From Roseibium hamelinense (GTDB lineage: Bacteria > Pseudomonadota > Alphaproteobacteria > Rhizobiales > Stappiaceae), in the NCBI RefSeq assembly GCF_007830545.1, contig NZ_VLLF01000008.1, positions 1 through 64,000 of the forward strand: 64,000 bases of DNA. Direction: 5' to 3'. The position numbers and the translations under genes are program-made. Of this stretch, positions 16,013 through 24,360 are shown piece by piece; the stretch's first letter is position 1; each line of letters opens with the position of its first letter. The notes under the pieces were generated by a model. It saw only the letters and a list, made by a program, of their open reading frames with translations. It ran no database searches and had not been told where the DNA came from.

Positions 16013-16345
16013 GTGCGAATTGAACCGGTTTCCGCTTTGGGGCGTTCCAATGTGAAGCGTAAGCAGCCCGCGGATGAAAAGGAGCAGGAAAGACAGCGCC
16101 CTAAGCGCGATTTCAAGGCTCCGCTCGTGGTGGAACCGGCGATCGTCCGCGAGCATAATATTTACACGAAAGGGTTCCGACCGAACTCCGTGTTTATTGC
16201 TCATTTGATTGCCACACGTGACCGTGACCCGCAGACCCGCACGAATTGGCGGGTCGACCCGCAAGAAGGCAACGACACCTATCGCGAAATTGCCGCGCGC
16301 CCACGCCGCCGGCAAGCTGGCCATGTTGTCTCCACGAGCCTTTAG
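16013..16345 (+). CDS. Conserved-looking small basic protein of unknown function
   Basis: A 110-aa protein starting at GTG 16013. It is highly charged and probably disordered in the first 45 residues (KRKQPADEKEQERQRPKRD), followed by an ordered segment RPNSVFIAHLIATRDRDPQT and a tail ARPRRRQAGHVVSTSL. The FIAHLIAT-x-PQTR pattern resembles small uncharacterised proteins I associate with Hyphomicrobiales, but no function is established. It is monocistronic or paired with the weak ORF at 16482, and lies 48 bases behind the predicted start of a sigma-54 promoter, suggesting regulation by an NtrC-type activator. Confidence 0.6.
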   Translation: MRIEPVSALGRSNVKRKQPADEKEQERQRPKRDFKAPLVVEPAIVREHNIYTKGFRPNSVFIAHLIATRDRDPQTRTNWRVDPQEGNDTYREIAARPRRRQAGHVVSTSL

Positions 16346-16481
16346 ACCCCTCCACGCAAAACACATAGACTGTGACACAGGGCACAGTGTTGCCACCATC
16401 TCCTGTGCAAATGATGCTTGCTGGGGGAATTGGTAACGTCCGGACAAGATCTTCGCGCCGGACTTTGGATGGGAGCACGCC

Positions 16482-16721
16482 ATGCGCATTCAACCGGCAA
16501 GACGGCTGGATTCAGACCCTGATGATCGACGCAGACGCGCCCCTTATCGCCGCAGACAACCGATCGCATCGTTTCCATCGACGTTGACAGCAGCAATGGC
16601 GCGCACACCAAATGTACCGCCGGTGCACGTGATCCGGGCAGATCATGACAACATGTTGTCTGACCTGCTTCAACTACAGGAAGACGCGTTGCGGGCGTCA
16701 AAAATCAATTCAAACCAGTGA
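16482..16721 (+). CDS. Hypothetical small protein (weakly supported)
   Basis: A 79-codon frame with GGGAG 6 bases before the ATG. The N-terminal half is arginine-rich (DDRRRRAPYRRRQ); the C-terminal half looks more protein-like (VHVIRADHDNMLSDLLQLQE). It begins MRIQP, similar to MRIEP of the gene at 16013, which may be chance. It ends 9 bases before the convergent gamma-glutamyltransferase stop. No family is recognised; it could be non-coding. Confidence 0.35.
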   Translation: MRIQPARRLDSDPDDRRRRAPYRRRQPIASFPSTLTAAMARTPNVPPVHVIRADHDNMLSDLLQLQEDALRASKINSNQ

Positions 16722-16730
16722 GCGGTTGCT

Positions 16731-18326
16731 TCAGTAACCGCCTGCGTGCCCGTCCTTGCGTGGATCGGACCCGGCAATCAGTAAATGGCGCGCCGGCTCG
16801 ATCATTATCGCCTGGCTGCCGCCAATCGGGTTTTTTGATAGACTAATGTCATGGCCGCGCGCCCGTAACCCCTCCAGCGTCGCTGCCGGGACGGTTTTTT
16901 CGGCCTCGAGCGCGTGGGACTTGAGATCCATGAACATGCGCGGAAAATCGATCGCTGCCTGCACATCCATCCCGTAGTCAATAATGTTGGTCAGCAGATG
17001 AGCGTGACCGCATGCCTGGTAATGCCCCCCCATGACCCCAAAGCACAACCAGGGTTTACCGCCTTTCAGCCCCATGGCTGGAATGATGGTATGAAGCGGG
17101 CGTTTGCTGCCGGCAATTGAGTTCGCCATTCCGGGCCGAGGGGAAAAAACAGACCCTCGATTGTGAAGCAACACACCTGACTTCGGTGCAACAATTCCGC
17201 TGCCGAACTCGCTGAAAATCGAATTGATCAACGACACGCTTAAGCCGTCTTTATCGACGACCGAAATGTAGACCGTATCAGTTTGCGGGAAGAGCGCCGA
17301 GGGTGAGAGCGTTCCGATCCGCCGGTCCATGGAGACCATGTCCGCAAGCTCAGAGATGTAGTCTTCGTTGACAAGTGTCGAGTGGCAAATGTCCATGAAC
17401 CCAGGATCGGTCACATACTGATCGCGAACACTGTAGCCGATCCGCGTTGCTTCCATGGCTAGATGAAACCGCTCAGGACCGTAAGGGTCGAAATTTCGAA
17501 GATCAAAGCGCTCCAGGATACCGAGGATCAAAAGCGCGATGACACCCTGGCCATTGGGCGGCAACTCAGCAATCGTATGACCATTGTAGGTCCGCATAAC
17601 AGGCGAGACCGCTGTCGTATGGCAGGCAGCCAGATCGTCCGGATGCATGAGTCCGCCAAGCTCGGCAAGTGCGTCGACAATGTCTTGTGCTATGGCGCCG
17701 GAATAAAATGCGTCAGCCCCACCGGATGCGATCGCGCCAAGCGTTTCAGCAAGCCGCGGGTATTTTAATATTGTACCAACTTTCGGAGCCTCGCCTTTAA
17801 CCAGATAGGCCGCTGCACTGGCCGGTAACTTGGCAAGCTTTTCAACGTTCTTGACCCAATCGCGGGCGACCCGCGGCGCAACAGGAAAACCGTTTTCAGC
17901 ATAGTCGATCGCACGGGTAAGCAACCGGTCGAATGGCAACTCACCATGCGCTTTGGACAAGGTTTCCCACGCGCGTACGGCTCCAGGAACGGTAACGCCG
18001 TGCGGCGATACCGGCGTAATCTGATCCACCCCAAGCTCAGCGAGCTTTTCCGCCGATGCGGCTTTGGGAGCACCGCCCGAGCCGTTAAATCCGATCATGC
18101 GGCCGTCGGATTCCATAACGATTGCAAAGCAATCGCCGCCAATCCCGTTCATATGTGGTTCGACAACAGCCTGAACGGCACATGCCGCCAGTGCGGCATC
18201 CACTGCGTTGCCGCCGTCCTGCAGGATTTCAAGGGCCGCGGATGTTGCCAAGGGATGCGACGTCGCGACTGCGGCATTCTTGGAGAAAACAGGCGAACGA
18301 CCGGGTATTTCGAAGTCACGCAGCAT
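16731..18326 (-). CDS. ggt: Gamma-glutamyltransferase family protein
   Basis: N-terminal-nucleophile hydrolase of the gamma-glutamyltranspeptidase family, acting on glutathione or other gamma-glutamyl compounds. The 531-aa precursor from ATG 18326 has GGGAGG at the right distance; upstream in-frame codons to 18446 are unlikely. Conserved parts are GGNAVDAALAACAVQAVVEPHM, GIGGDCFAIV, the autoprocessing region QTDTVYISVVDKDG with the catalytic Thr, SLINSIFSEFGSG and the LHNRGSVFS loop. No signal peptide is evident, so it is probably cytoplasmic, unlike the secreted E. coli enzyme. It is divergent from the GlcG/HbpS gene with 137 bases between. Confidence 0.88.
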   Translation of the reverse strand: MLRDFEIPGRSPVFSKNAAVATSHPLATSAALEILQDGGNAVDAALAACAVQAVVEPHMNGIGGDCFAIVMESDGRMIGFNGSGGAPKAASAEKLAELGVDQITPVSPHGVTVPGAVRAWETLSKAHGELPFDRLLTRAIDYAENGFPVAPRVARDWVKNVEKLAKLPASAAAYLVKGEAPKVGTILKYPRLAETLGAIASGGADAFYSGAIAQDIVDALAELGGLMHPDDLAACHTTAVSPVMRTYNGHTIAELPPNGQGVIALLILGILERFDLRNFDPYGPERFHLAMEATRIGYSVRDQYVTDPGFMDICHSTLVNEDYISELADMVSMDRRIGTLSPSALFPQTDTVYISVVDKDGLSVSLINSIFSEFGSGIVAPKSGVLLHNRGSVFSPRPGMANSIAGSKRPLHTIIPAMGLKGGKPWLCFGVMGGHYQACGHAHLLTNIIDYGMDVQAAIDFPRMFMDLKSHALEAEKTVPAATLEGLRARGHDISLSKNPIGGSQAIMIEPARHLLIAGSDPRKDGHAGGY

Positions 18327-18463
18327 AGTTTTCCTCCCAAGCGGCCAATCATCTTTTCGCCTCCGGAAGCAATGATTGGCTTCTTTTTCTCCTAGTCGGC
18401 GCGCTGTCCAGATGCTAGCGGTCCCGGCACAGGCAATGGCGGACATTACGGAGAAGTTTCAAA

Positions 18464-18895
18464 ATGCGCAAACTATCACTTTCAACCGCACAGAAGATCA
18501 TTTCTGCCGCATTCGAAAAGGCAGCCGAATTGGGCTTGAAACCGCTGACGGTCGTTGTCCTTGACGACGGAGGGCATGCGGTTTCAATGGCCCGTCAGGA
18601 CGGGTCATCGATCCTGCGCCCGCAAATCGCCAACGGCAAAGCCTATGGTGCTTTGGCTGTCGGAACGGGCACACGATGGCTGAACGCAAATGCGGAAACC
18701 CGTCCCCATTTCGTTCAGGCACTGAACGGCGCTGCCGGCGGCGCAATCGTACCGGTACCGGGCGGCGTACTGGTCAAGAGCCCGGATGGCGCCGTTCTTG
18801 GAGCTGTCGGCGTAACAGGTGATACATCCGACAATGATGAAGCGGCAGCGCTGGCCGGCATTGAAGCCGTTCAACTGGTCGCAGATTGCGGATAA
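18464..18895 (+). CDS. GlcG/HbpS family heme-degrading-domain protein (DUF336)
   Basis: A 143-aa single-domain protein of the DUF336 family, which includes GlcG of the glycolate locus and the heme-binding HbpS. The pattern TVVVLDDGGHAVSMARQDG, then ANGKAYGALAVGTGT, PVPGGVLVKSPDGAVLGAVG and the final DNDEAAALAGIEAV is typical. Function is not settled for most members. It is divergently transcribed from gamma-glutamyltransferase and could share its control region. Not linked to glycolate oxidase genes here. Confidence 0.82.
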   Translation: MRKLSLSTAQKIISAAFEKAAELGLKPLTVVVLDDGGHAVSMARQDGSSILRPQIANGKAYGALAVGTGTRWLNANAETRPHFVQALNGAAGGAIVPVPGGVLVKSPDGAVLGAVGVTGDTSDNDEAAALAGIEAVQLVADCG

Positions 18896-18914
18896 CAGCC
18901 ATCGAAAACAAAAA

Positions 18915-18956
18915 GGCCAGCTACGACAAGAGACCTAGGTCCCTACGCAGCTGGCC
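18915..18956. terminator. Possible terminator hairpin between convergent genes
   Basis: GGCCAGCT (18915-18922) pairs perfectly with AGCTGGCC (18949-18956); the loop contains an inner palindrome GACCTAGGTC. It sits between the DUF336 gene and phaR, with A-rich sequence on its left (a T-rich tail for phaR) but no T-run on the right. Confidence 0.5.
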
Positions 18957-18975
18957 ACGTATGTGACTCGCAAAG

Positions 18976-19557
18976 CTAAGATTTATCGGACAGCGCGTTG
19001 ATCTTTTCCTGCATGTCCGACAGCTGTTTTTTCATCGCGTCAAGCTCGGAACTGTCTTCTTTGCCGCCGCGTTGCGGCTTGTCTGCCTGAGTGGCGCCGC
19101 CTTCGCCCGTCGGGAACGGCATGAACATCTTCATGGCCCGCTCAAACATTTCAGTGTTCCGTTTGACCTGGTCTTCGATCGCATCGAAAGCGGTCGCACC
19201 AAAGGCCTCACTCATTTGCGCCCGGATCTTTTCCTGTTCTTGCGTCAACGACGTCATCGAATACTCCAGGAAACTCGGCACCAGCCCCTGCATGCTGTCT
19301 CCATAAAACCGGATCAGCTGACGCAGGAAAGTCACGGGCAATAGGTTCTGCCCCTTTCCTTCCTGTTCGAAGATGATCTGCGTCAGCACAGAACGGGTTA
19401 TGTCGTCACCCGTCTTGGCATCATAGACGACAAAATCCTCCTCGCCCTTCACCATCACCGCAAGATCTTCAAGCGTGACGTATGTGCTGGTGCCCGTGTT
19501 GTAGAGGCGCCGATTCGCATATTTCTTGATGATTGTCGGCTCAGTGGTCTTTGCCAT
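18976..19557 (-). CDS. phaR: Polyhydroxyalkanoate synthesis repressor PhaR
   Basis: DNA-binding repressor that also binds PHA polymer and controls phasin and PHA genes. The 193-aa product has the PHB/PHA accumulation regulator N-terminal domain (IIKKYANRRLYNTGTSTYVT, ITRSVLTQIIFEQE), then the PHB_acc repeat LLPVTFLRQLIRFYGDSMQG and a helical, Q/E-rich tail ending in a short coiled coil (LDAMKKQLSDMQEKINALSD). ATG 19557 begins MAKTTEPTIIKK; an upstream in-frame start at 19611 is unlikely. It is divergent from phaA-phaB, whose control region lies between and is the expected place for PhaR binding. Confidence 0.95.
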   Translation of the reverse strand: MAKTTEPTIIKKYANRRLYNTGTSTYVTLEDLAVMVKGEEDFVVYDAKTGDDITRSVLTQIIFEQEGKGQNLLPVTFLRQLIRFYGDSMQGLVPSFLEYSMTSLTQEQEKIRAQMSEAFGATAFDAIEDQVKRNTEMFERAMKMFMPFPTGEGGATQADKPQRGGKEDSSELDAMKKQLSDMQEKINALSDKS

Positions 19558-19746
19558 TATACATTCCGTTTGAAAGGAGCCTTTCGGCAAGTTCCTTTTT
19601 GGCGACAACACGTTCTTGCTGTCTGTCGCCTCCTCCGACTTTTAGACTAAGCCATTCGCATTGTGTCTTACCAGCGTTTTTATATGCAATGACGAAAGGA
19701 TGAGGCGCGGCTTGCAAAATCCCGTAAAAGGTACGGAGGTTCCCGG

Positions 19747-19775
19747 TTGACAGCCGTTCCGACGCGGTCTCTAGT
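19747..19775 (+). promoter_or_regulatory. Probable phaA promoter
   Basis: A perfect -35 TTGACA (19747-19752) is followed after 17 bases by TCTAGT (19770-19775; four of six). Two copies of TGCAAAAT, at 19713-19720 and 19802-19809, flank it, one on each side. They are candidates for PhaR or another regulator, by inference only. Confidence 0.5.
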
Positions 19776-19855
19776 CGCGGGCGAGTGGGCCGGCTCGCTG
19801 GTGCAAAATTGCCATCGAACGGTTCAGACCGCTTGAGCAGCATCTGGAGAGTAAA

Positions 19856-21037
19856 ATGACCGCTTCTAACGATGTAGTTATTGTGAGCGCGACCCGGACC
19901 CCGGTTGGGTCGTTTAACGGCGCCTTTGCAACCACCCCGGCCCATGAGCTTGGTGCGCATGTGATCAAGGCCGCCTTGGAGCAGGCCAAAGTTGAGGGCG
20001 CGGATGTAGATGAAGTCGTTTTCGGCCAGGTGCTGACCGCCGGCCAAGGCCAGAACCCGGCCCGTCAGGCTGCCATTGCCGCAGGCATTCCGGACAGCTC
20101 CACCGCTTGGGCTCTCAATCAGGTTTGCGGATCCGGCCTGCGCACGGTCGCCATTGCCGCACAACAAATTCAAACGGGCGATGCCACCATTATGGTTGCC
20201 GGCGGACAGGAAAACATGACCCTGTCACCACACTGTGCTCCCATGCGTGCCGGTTACAAGATGGGCGACTACAAGATGGTCGACACCATGATAAAGGACG
20301 GCTTGTGGGACGCATTCAACGGTTATCACATGGGCCAGACCGCCGAGAATGTCGCTGAAAAATGGCAAATAACTCGCGAACAACAGGATGAGTTTGCCGT
20401 CGCATCCCAAAACAAGGCTGAAGCTGCGCAAAAGGCTGGCAAGTTTAAGGACGAGATCACACCGTTCGTCGTCAAGGGCCGCAAGGGCGACACTGTTGTC
20501 GAAGATGATGAATATATCCGCCACGGTGCCACACTGGACAGCGTCGCCAAGCTTCGTCCGGCATTCAACAAAGAAGGCACTGTAACGGCTGCCAATGCAT
20601 CCGGCATCAACGATGGCGCCGCAGCGCTGATTGTCATGAGTGCTGCGGAAGCTGAAAAGCGCGGTCTCAAACCACTCGCGCGGATCGCATCTTGGGCAAC
20701 CGCCGGCGTTGATCCGTCGATCATGGGATCCGGCCCGATCCCGGCTTCACGCAAGGCTTTGGAAAAAGCCGGCTGGTCCGCCGAGGATTTGGATCTTGTC
20801 GAAGCCAACGAGGCCTTCGCGGCTCAGGCCTGTGCCGTGAACAAGGACATGGGCTGGAGCCCCGACATCGTGAACGTCAACGGGGGCGCGATTGCGATCG
20901 GCCACCCGATTGGCGCCTCTGGCGCGCGTATCCTGTGCACACTGCTTCACGAGATGAACCGCCGCGATGCCAAGAAGGGGCTGGCGACACTGTGCATTGG
21001 CGGTGGCATGGGCGTTGCGATGTGCTTGGAGCGCTAA
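19856..21037 (+). CDS. phaA: Acetyl-CoA C-acetyltransferase (beta-ketothiolase)
   Basis: Condenses two acetyl-CoA to acetoacetyl-CoA, the first step of polyhydroxybutyrate synthesis, and works in reverse in degradation. The 393-aa length is standard. The acylated cysteine is in [17 protein letters not shown] (about residue 89), NEAFAAQ precedes the catalytic His in [17 protein letters not shown], and the second catalytic Cys is in [12 protein letters not shown] at the C-terminus. GGAGAG precedes the ATG. phaB lies 125 bases downstream in the same direction, with a hairpin between them. No PHA synthase is linked. Confidence 0.95.
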   Translation: MTASNDVVIVSATRTPVGSFNGAFATTPAHELGAHVIKAALEQAKVEGADVDEVVFGQVLTAGQGQNPARQAAIAAGIPDSSTAWALNQVCGSGLRTVAIAAQQIQTGDATIMVAGGQENMTLSPHCAPMRAGYKMGDYKMVDTMIKDGLWDAFNGYHMGQTAENVAEKWQITREQQDEFAVASQNKAEAAQKAGKFKDEITPFVVKGRKGDTVVEDDEYIRHGATLDSVAKLRPAFNKEGTVTAANASGINDGAAALIVMSAAEAEKRGLKPLARIASWATAGVDPSIMGSGPIPASRKALEKAGWSAEDLDLVEANEAFAAQACAVNKDMGWSPDIVNVNGGAIAIGHPIGASGARILCTLLHEMNRRDAKKGLATLCIGGGMGVAMCLER

Positions 21038-21060
21038 GTCTCTGCAAGTTATTGATTTTT

Positions 21061-21097
21061 GTCATGGCAGGGTCATCAGTCGGCTGCCATGACATTT
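21061..21097 (+). terminator. Intercistronic hairpin between phaA and phaB
   Basis: GTCATGGCAG (21061-21070) pairs perfectly with CTGCCATGAC (21084-21093) over a 13-base loop, followed by ATTTT. The T tract is short, so it may attenuate or stabilise the transcript rather than fully terminate it, giving phaA more expression than phaB. Confidence 0.5.
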
Positions 21098-21162
21098 TAC
21101 GGAAAAGCCGTAGGGAAGTTTAATAAAGACAAAAGACTTGTCGCTGGAATGAGGAGGAAAGC

Positions 21163-21891
21163 ATGAGCAAGGTTGCATTGGTCACGGGGGGAACACGTGG
21201 CATCGGCGAGGCTATTTCAAAGGGCCTTAAAGACGCTGGCTACACGGTGGCAGCTACCTATGCTGGGAACACGGAAAAGGCCGAGGCGTTCAAGGCAGAA
21301 ACCGGAATCCACGTTTACAAGTGGGACGTTTCGGATCCGGATGCCTGCGCAGAAGGCATTGCCAAGGTCGAGGCCGACCTCGGCCCGGTTGATGTTTTGG
21401 TCAACAATGCCGGCATCACAAAAGACGGTATGTTCCACAAGATGTCCTGGGACCAGTGGCGCGCGGTTCTTTCGACCAATCTCGATTCCATGTTCACCAT
21501 GACCCGCCCGGTGATTGAAGGCATGCGTGGACGCGGAAGCGGCCGGATCATCAACATCTCCTCTATCAATGGCCAGAAAGGCCAAATGGGTCAGTCGAAT
21601 TATTCTGCGGCAAAGGCGGGGGTCATCGGCTTCACGAAAGCACTCGCGCAGGAGAATGCTTTCAAGGGCATTACAGTCAACGCCGTTTGCCCCGGTTACA
21701 TCAACACAGACATGGTCGCCGCTATGCCGGAAAAGGTTTTGGAGCAGATTGTTTCGGGAATCCCGGTCGGTCGTCTGGGTCATCCTGATGAAATTGCTCA
21801 GACCGTTGTCTATCTCGCCTCTGACGCTGCCGGCTTCATGACAGGCGCCGTTATGACCATCAATGGTGGCCAATATATCGCCAACGGCTAG
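21163..21891 (+). CDS. phaB: Acetoacetyl-CoA reductase
   Basis: NADPH-dependent SDR that makes (R)-3-hydroxybutyryl-CoA for PHB synthesis. The 242-aa product shows the cofactor motif [17 protein letters not shown] in [19 protein letters not shown], catalytic Ser in [14 protein letters not shown], the YSAAKAG active-site Tyr/Lys and the tail [21 protein letters not shown] and NGQKGQ are typical of PhaB rather than FabG. GAGGAGG lies 5 bases before the ATG. It is the last gene of the unit, ending at a strong terminator. Confidence 0.95.
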   Translation: MSKVALVTGGTRGIGEAISKGLKDAGYTVAATYAGNTEKAEAFKAETGIHVYKWDVSDPDACAEGIAKVEADLGPVDVLVNNAGITKDGMFHKMSWDQWRAVLSTNLDSMFTMTRPVIEGMRGRGSGRIINISSINGQKGQMGQSNYSAAKAGVIGFTKALAQENAFKGITVNAVCPGYINTDMVAAMPEKVLEQIVSGIPVGRLGHPDEIAQTVVYLASDAAGFMTGAVMTINGGQYIANG

Positions 21892-21915
21892 CCGCACGGC
21901 CCAACGATCCTTCAT

Positions 21916-21949
21916 GAAAGGCGCCTGTATTGGCGCCTTTCCCTTTTTT
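21916..21949 (+). terminator. Intrinsic terminator of phaB
   Basis: A perfect 10-bp stem, GAAAGGCGCC (21916-21925) with GGCGCCTTTC (21932-21941), 6-base loop, followed by CCTTTTTT. Confidence 0.9.
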
Positions 21950-22045
21950 GTTCCTGCGCATTCCCGCTTGACCCCTTTGGTCCAGCTCACCTATGTCCCT
22001 ATAACAAGATGCACCCGACCAGGAGCAAAGGAGCACTTACCGCCC

Positions 22046-22690
22046 ATGGAATTCGAGCACGCGCCTAACGATCCAACCCGCAAGGAATTGTCGCCTCTTT
22101 TAAAGCTCGCGCTGGAGCTGGGGCCGCTTGCCGTTTTCTTTCTTTTCAATTCACGTGGGCAGCAGATCTCGGACAACTTTCCAATGCTGAAAGCCGTCGG
22201 GGAGCCGATCTTCCTCGCTACCGCGGCTTTTATGGTGGCGATTACCATCTCTCTTACAGTTTCGCTCTGGCTGACAAAACGGTTGCCGGTCATGCCCCTT
22301 GTGTCCGGCGTGGTCGTGCTTGTCTTCGGCGCTCTTACGCTTTGGCTGCATGACGAACTGTTTATCAAGCTGAAGCCCACCATCGTGAATTGTCTGTTCG
22401 GTGCGGTACTGCTCGGCGGCCTTGCGTTTGGCAAATCACTGCTGGGCTATGTGTTTGACAGCGCGTTCAAGCTGACTGATGAGGGGTGGCGTGTCCTCAC
22501 GCTGCGCTGGGGTGTCTTCTTTTTCTTTCTCGCAGCACTCAATGAGTTTATCTGGCGCTCATTCTCGACCGACTTCTGGGTGAGCTTCAAGGTGTTCGGT
22601 GTCATGCCGATAACCCTTCTGTTCACGCTGACCCAGCTTCCGCTCATCCAAAAACACGCAATCACCGACGATAACAAAAACGAAAACTGA
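22046..22690 (+). CDS. yciB: Inner membrane septation protein A family (YciB/IspZ)
   Basis: A 214-aa polytopic inner-membrane protein with about five to six hydrophobic helices. [20 protein letters not shown] at the N-terminus and the later [21 protein letters not shown] are hallmark segments of the YciB/IspZ family, which affects septation and envelope integrity. ATG 22046 is chosen; the open frame extends upstream to 21863 but that part overlaps the phaB terminator. AAAGGAG lies 13-20 bases upstream, a rather long spacing. It is separated from phaB by the terminator and convergent to the membrane-protein gene at 22701. Confidence 0.88.
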   Translation: MEFEHAPNDPTRKELSPLLKLALELGPLAVFFLFNSRGQQISDNFPMLKAVGEPIFLATAAFMVAITISLTVSLWLTKRLPVMPLVSGVVVLVFGALTLWLHDELFIKLKPTIVNCLFGAVLLGGLAFGKSLLGYVFDSAFKLTDEGWRVLTLRWGVFFFFLAALNEFIWRSFSTDFWVSFKVFGVMPITLLFTLTQLPLIQKHAITDDNKNEN

Positions 22691-22700
22691 ACCGTCTGCG

Positions 22701-23123
22701 CTAGTGTGCGTCCGGACCAACTGCAAAGTCCCGGCGCGCGCCTGATATCGTGATTGAAAAACCTGCAATCACATCAATTAGCGCGACCACCATCAAAATA
22801 AAAAACACCGATGTCGCCGCGCCGCCGATCACAAGAAACTCAACGAGATAGGCCACAAAAACCAACATTGAAAGAATATGATCGGCCAGCGCAACCGTGC
22901 CCGTGCGCGTGGCCTTGAGCACCTCGATGAATAGAACCACGAGTGCGCCAGTAACCAGGAGATCCCCGGTCACCATGGTGAAGCGGGCACCGGACACCAT
23001 ATCGAAACCCAGCACCGGTGTCTCGAAGATCATTGCCGGATCGGAAGCCCCGCCGGAAAACACGATGATATTATATGCGATCAGGGGCAAAAGCGTGAGC
23101 GGCAGCGAAAGAATAAACTTCAT
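22701..23123 (-). CDS. Small integral membrane protein, four predicted helices
   Basis: A 140-aa hydrophobic protein with four likely membrane helices: ILSLPLTLLPLIAYNIIVF, MVTGDLLVTGALVVLFIEVL, ILSMLVFVAYLVEFLVIGG and VFFILMVVALIDVIAGFSI. The pattern resembles uncharacterised membrane proteins of Hyphomicrobiales, but I cannot name a family with confidence. It faces yciB and has no obvious operon partner. Function unknown. Confidence 0.7.
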   Translation of the reverse strand: MKFILSLPLTLLPLIAYNIIVFSGGASDPAMIFETPVLGFDMVSGARFTMVTGDLLVTGALVVLFIEVLKATRTGTVALADHILSMLVFVAYLVEFLVIGGAATSVFFILMVVALIDVIAGFSITISGARRDFAVGPDAH

Positions 23124-23226
23124 TGAGAGCTCCAGGCGGGCGCGTCAGAAGATGAAGACTGTAGTCAAACCAGAACAACATACGGTCTAGCAACGGGCGG
23201 CCAACAGATATGTGACGTGCACCACG

Positions 23227-23254
23227 AAAAAGGCCGGCCCTTTCAGGCCGGCCT
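23227..23254 (-). terminator. Intrinsic terminator of rpmF
   Basis: AGGCCGGCC (23231-23239) pairs with GGCCGGCCT (23246-23254) across a 6-base loop. On the minus strand it is followed by TTTTT, 30 bases downstream of the rpmF stop. Confidence 0.85.
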
Positions 23255-23284
23255 AACTCTTTCGCTTGCCAGCGATCAAAACCC

Positions 23285-23470
23285 TTAGACGTCGTCTTTC
23301 GGCGTCATGATTTGACGGCCCCGATACATGCCGGTCTTCAGATCAACATGATGCGGGCGTCGCAGTTCACCCGAATCCTTGTCTTCGACATAAGTCGGCT
23401 GCTTCAGGGCGTCCGCAGAACGGCGAAAACCGCGCTTCATGCGCGAGGTTTTTCTCTTTGGAACGGCCAT
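23285..23470 (-). CDS. rpmF: 50S ribosomal protein L32
   Basis: The 61-aa protein begins [20 protein letters not shown], the standard L32 opening, and ends [17 protein letters not shown]. It lacks the C-terminal zinc cysteines found in some L32 variants, as usual for alphaproteobacteria. In-frame sequence upstream to 23599 is not part of the protein. It is followed by its own terminator and lies downstream of mtgA in the same direction with 179 bases between. Confidence 0.97.
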   Translation of the reverse strand: MAVPKRKTSRMKRGFRRSADALKQPTYVEDKDSGELRRPHHVDLKTGMYRGRQIMTPKDDV

Positions 23471-23649
23471 TTTGTTCTTCTCCGTGGTCCATAGTCGCGC
23501 GGCCCGGACCGGGATAGCCCGGGGCGTGGCATCACGCAGCGTGTTGGAATGCGCGGCGTTATACAGGCAACGCTTGAATTTTGCCAGCCCGTCACGCAAA
23601 TTTTTCTTGCACCGGTGTTCGCCGGTCCGTCGATGAGCGGGTCTAACGC

Positions 23650-24360
23650 TTAGTTATCCAGAACACAATCGAAAATTGGACCGTTCTGTCCGCTTCGGGC
23701 AAGATTCGTCGCTGCTAGTCTCTGATGCGCGCCACTGGGGCGGGCCGGGTTGCGGCCAATCGGGTTCGGCAGTGCTGTCGCCAGCCGGGCGGCCTCAACA
23801 CGGGTCAGTTCCTTTGCAGGTTTTCCGAACCAGGCCTGCGCGGCAGCCTCAGCTCCGAAAATACCTTCACCCCACTCCGCTATGTTCAGGTAGATCTCAA
23901 GAATACGTTTCTTTGTCAGGATCGCGTTGATCATAAGCGCAAGCGGCAATTCAAGCCCCTTTCGGACATAGGAACGCCCGGACCACAAAAAGAGGTTTTT
24001 TGTGGTCTGCATGGTCAAGGTACTGGCCCCGCGCGGTGTTTCGCCTTCGTACAGTAGCTCGATTTGATCTTCGAGTGCGCCCCAATCGACGCCGTTGTTA
24101 GAGCAAAAACTGCTATCCTCGGACGCGACCACCGACCGGATGAGATTGGGCGAGATGTTTTCCAGCGGAACCCATTGTCGGTCGACCCACAGCCCTTGCG
24201 CATAACGCGCCAGCATAAGAGTGGAAACAGGCGGGACAACCGAGTAGACAATCGTCAAAAACACCGGAAACAGCAGGGCAGCCGCTGTTAGCTGTAGCAG
24301 CCGCTTTTTTATGCGGTTCTTTTTCCGTGTCTTTTTGCTTGGGGTGTCAGTCGAGGCCAT
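23650..24360 (-). CDS. mtgA: Monofunctional biosynthetic peptidoglycan transglycosylase
   Basis: GT51 enzyme that polymerises lipid II into glycan strands at the outer face of the inner membrane. The 236-aa product has a basic N-terminus, one anchor helix ([19 protein letters not shown], about residues 21-39), the catalytic Glu in [16 protein letters not shown], then [17 protein letters not shown] and [21 protein letters not shown] 24360 is used; the frame upstream of it is the antisense of nothing useful and overlaps cfa. The first codons overlap the last 14 bases of cfa, implying coupled translation. Confidence 0.93.
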   Translation of the reverse strand: MASTDTPSKKTRKKNRIKKRLLQLTAAALLFPVFLTIVYSVVPPVSTLMLARYAQGLWVDRQWVPLENISPNLIRSVVASEDSSFCSNNGVDWGALEDQIELLYEGETPRGASTLTMQTTKNLFLWSGRSYVRKGLELPLALMINAILTKKRILEIYLNIAEWGEGIFGAEAAAQAWFGKPAKELTRVEAARLATALPNPIGRNPARPSGAHQRLAATNLARSGQNGPIFDCVLDN

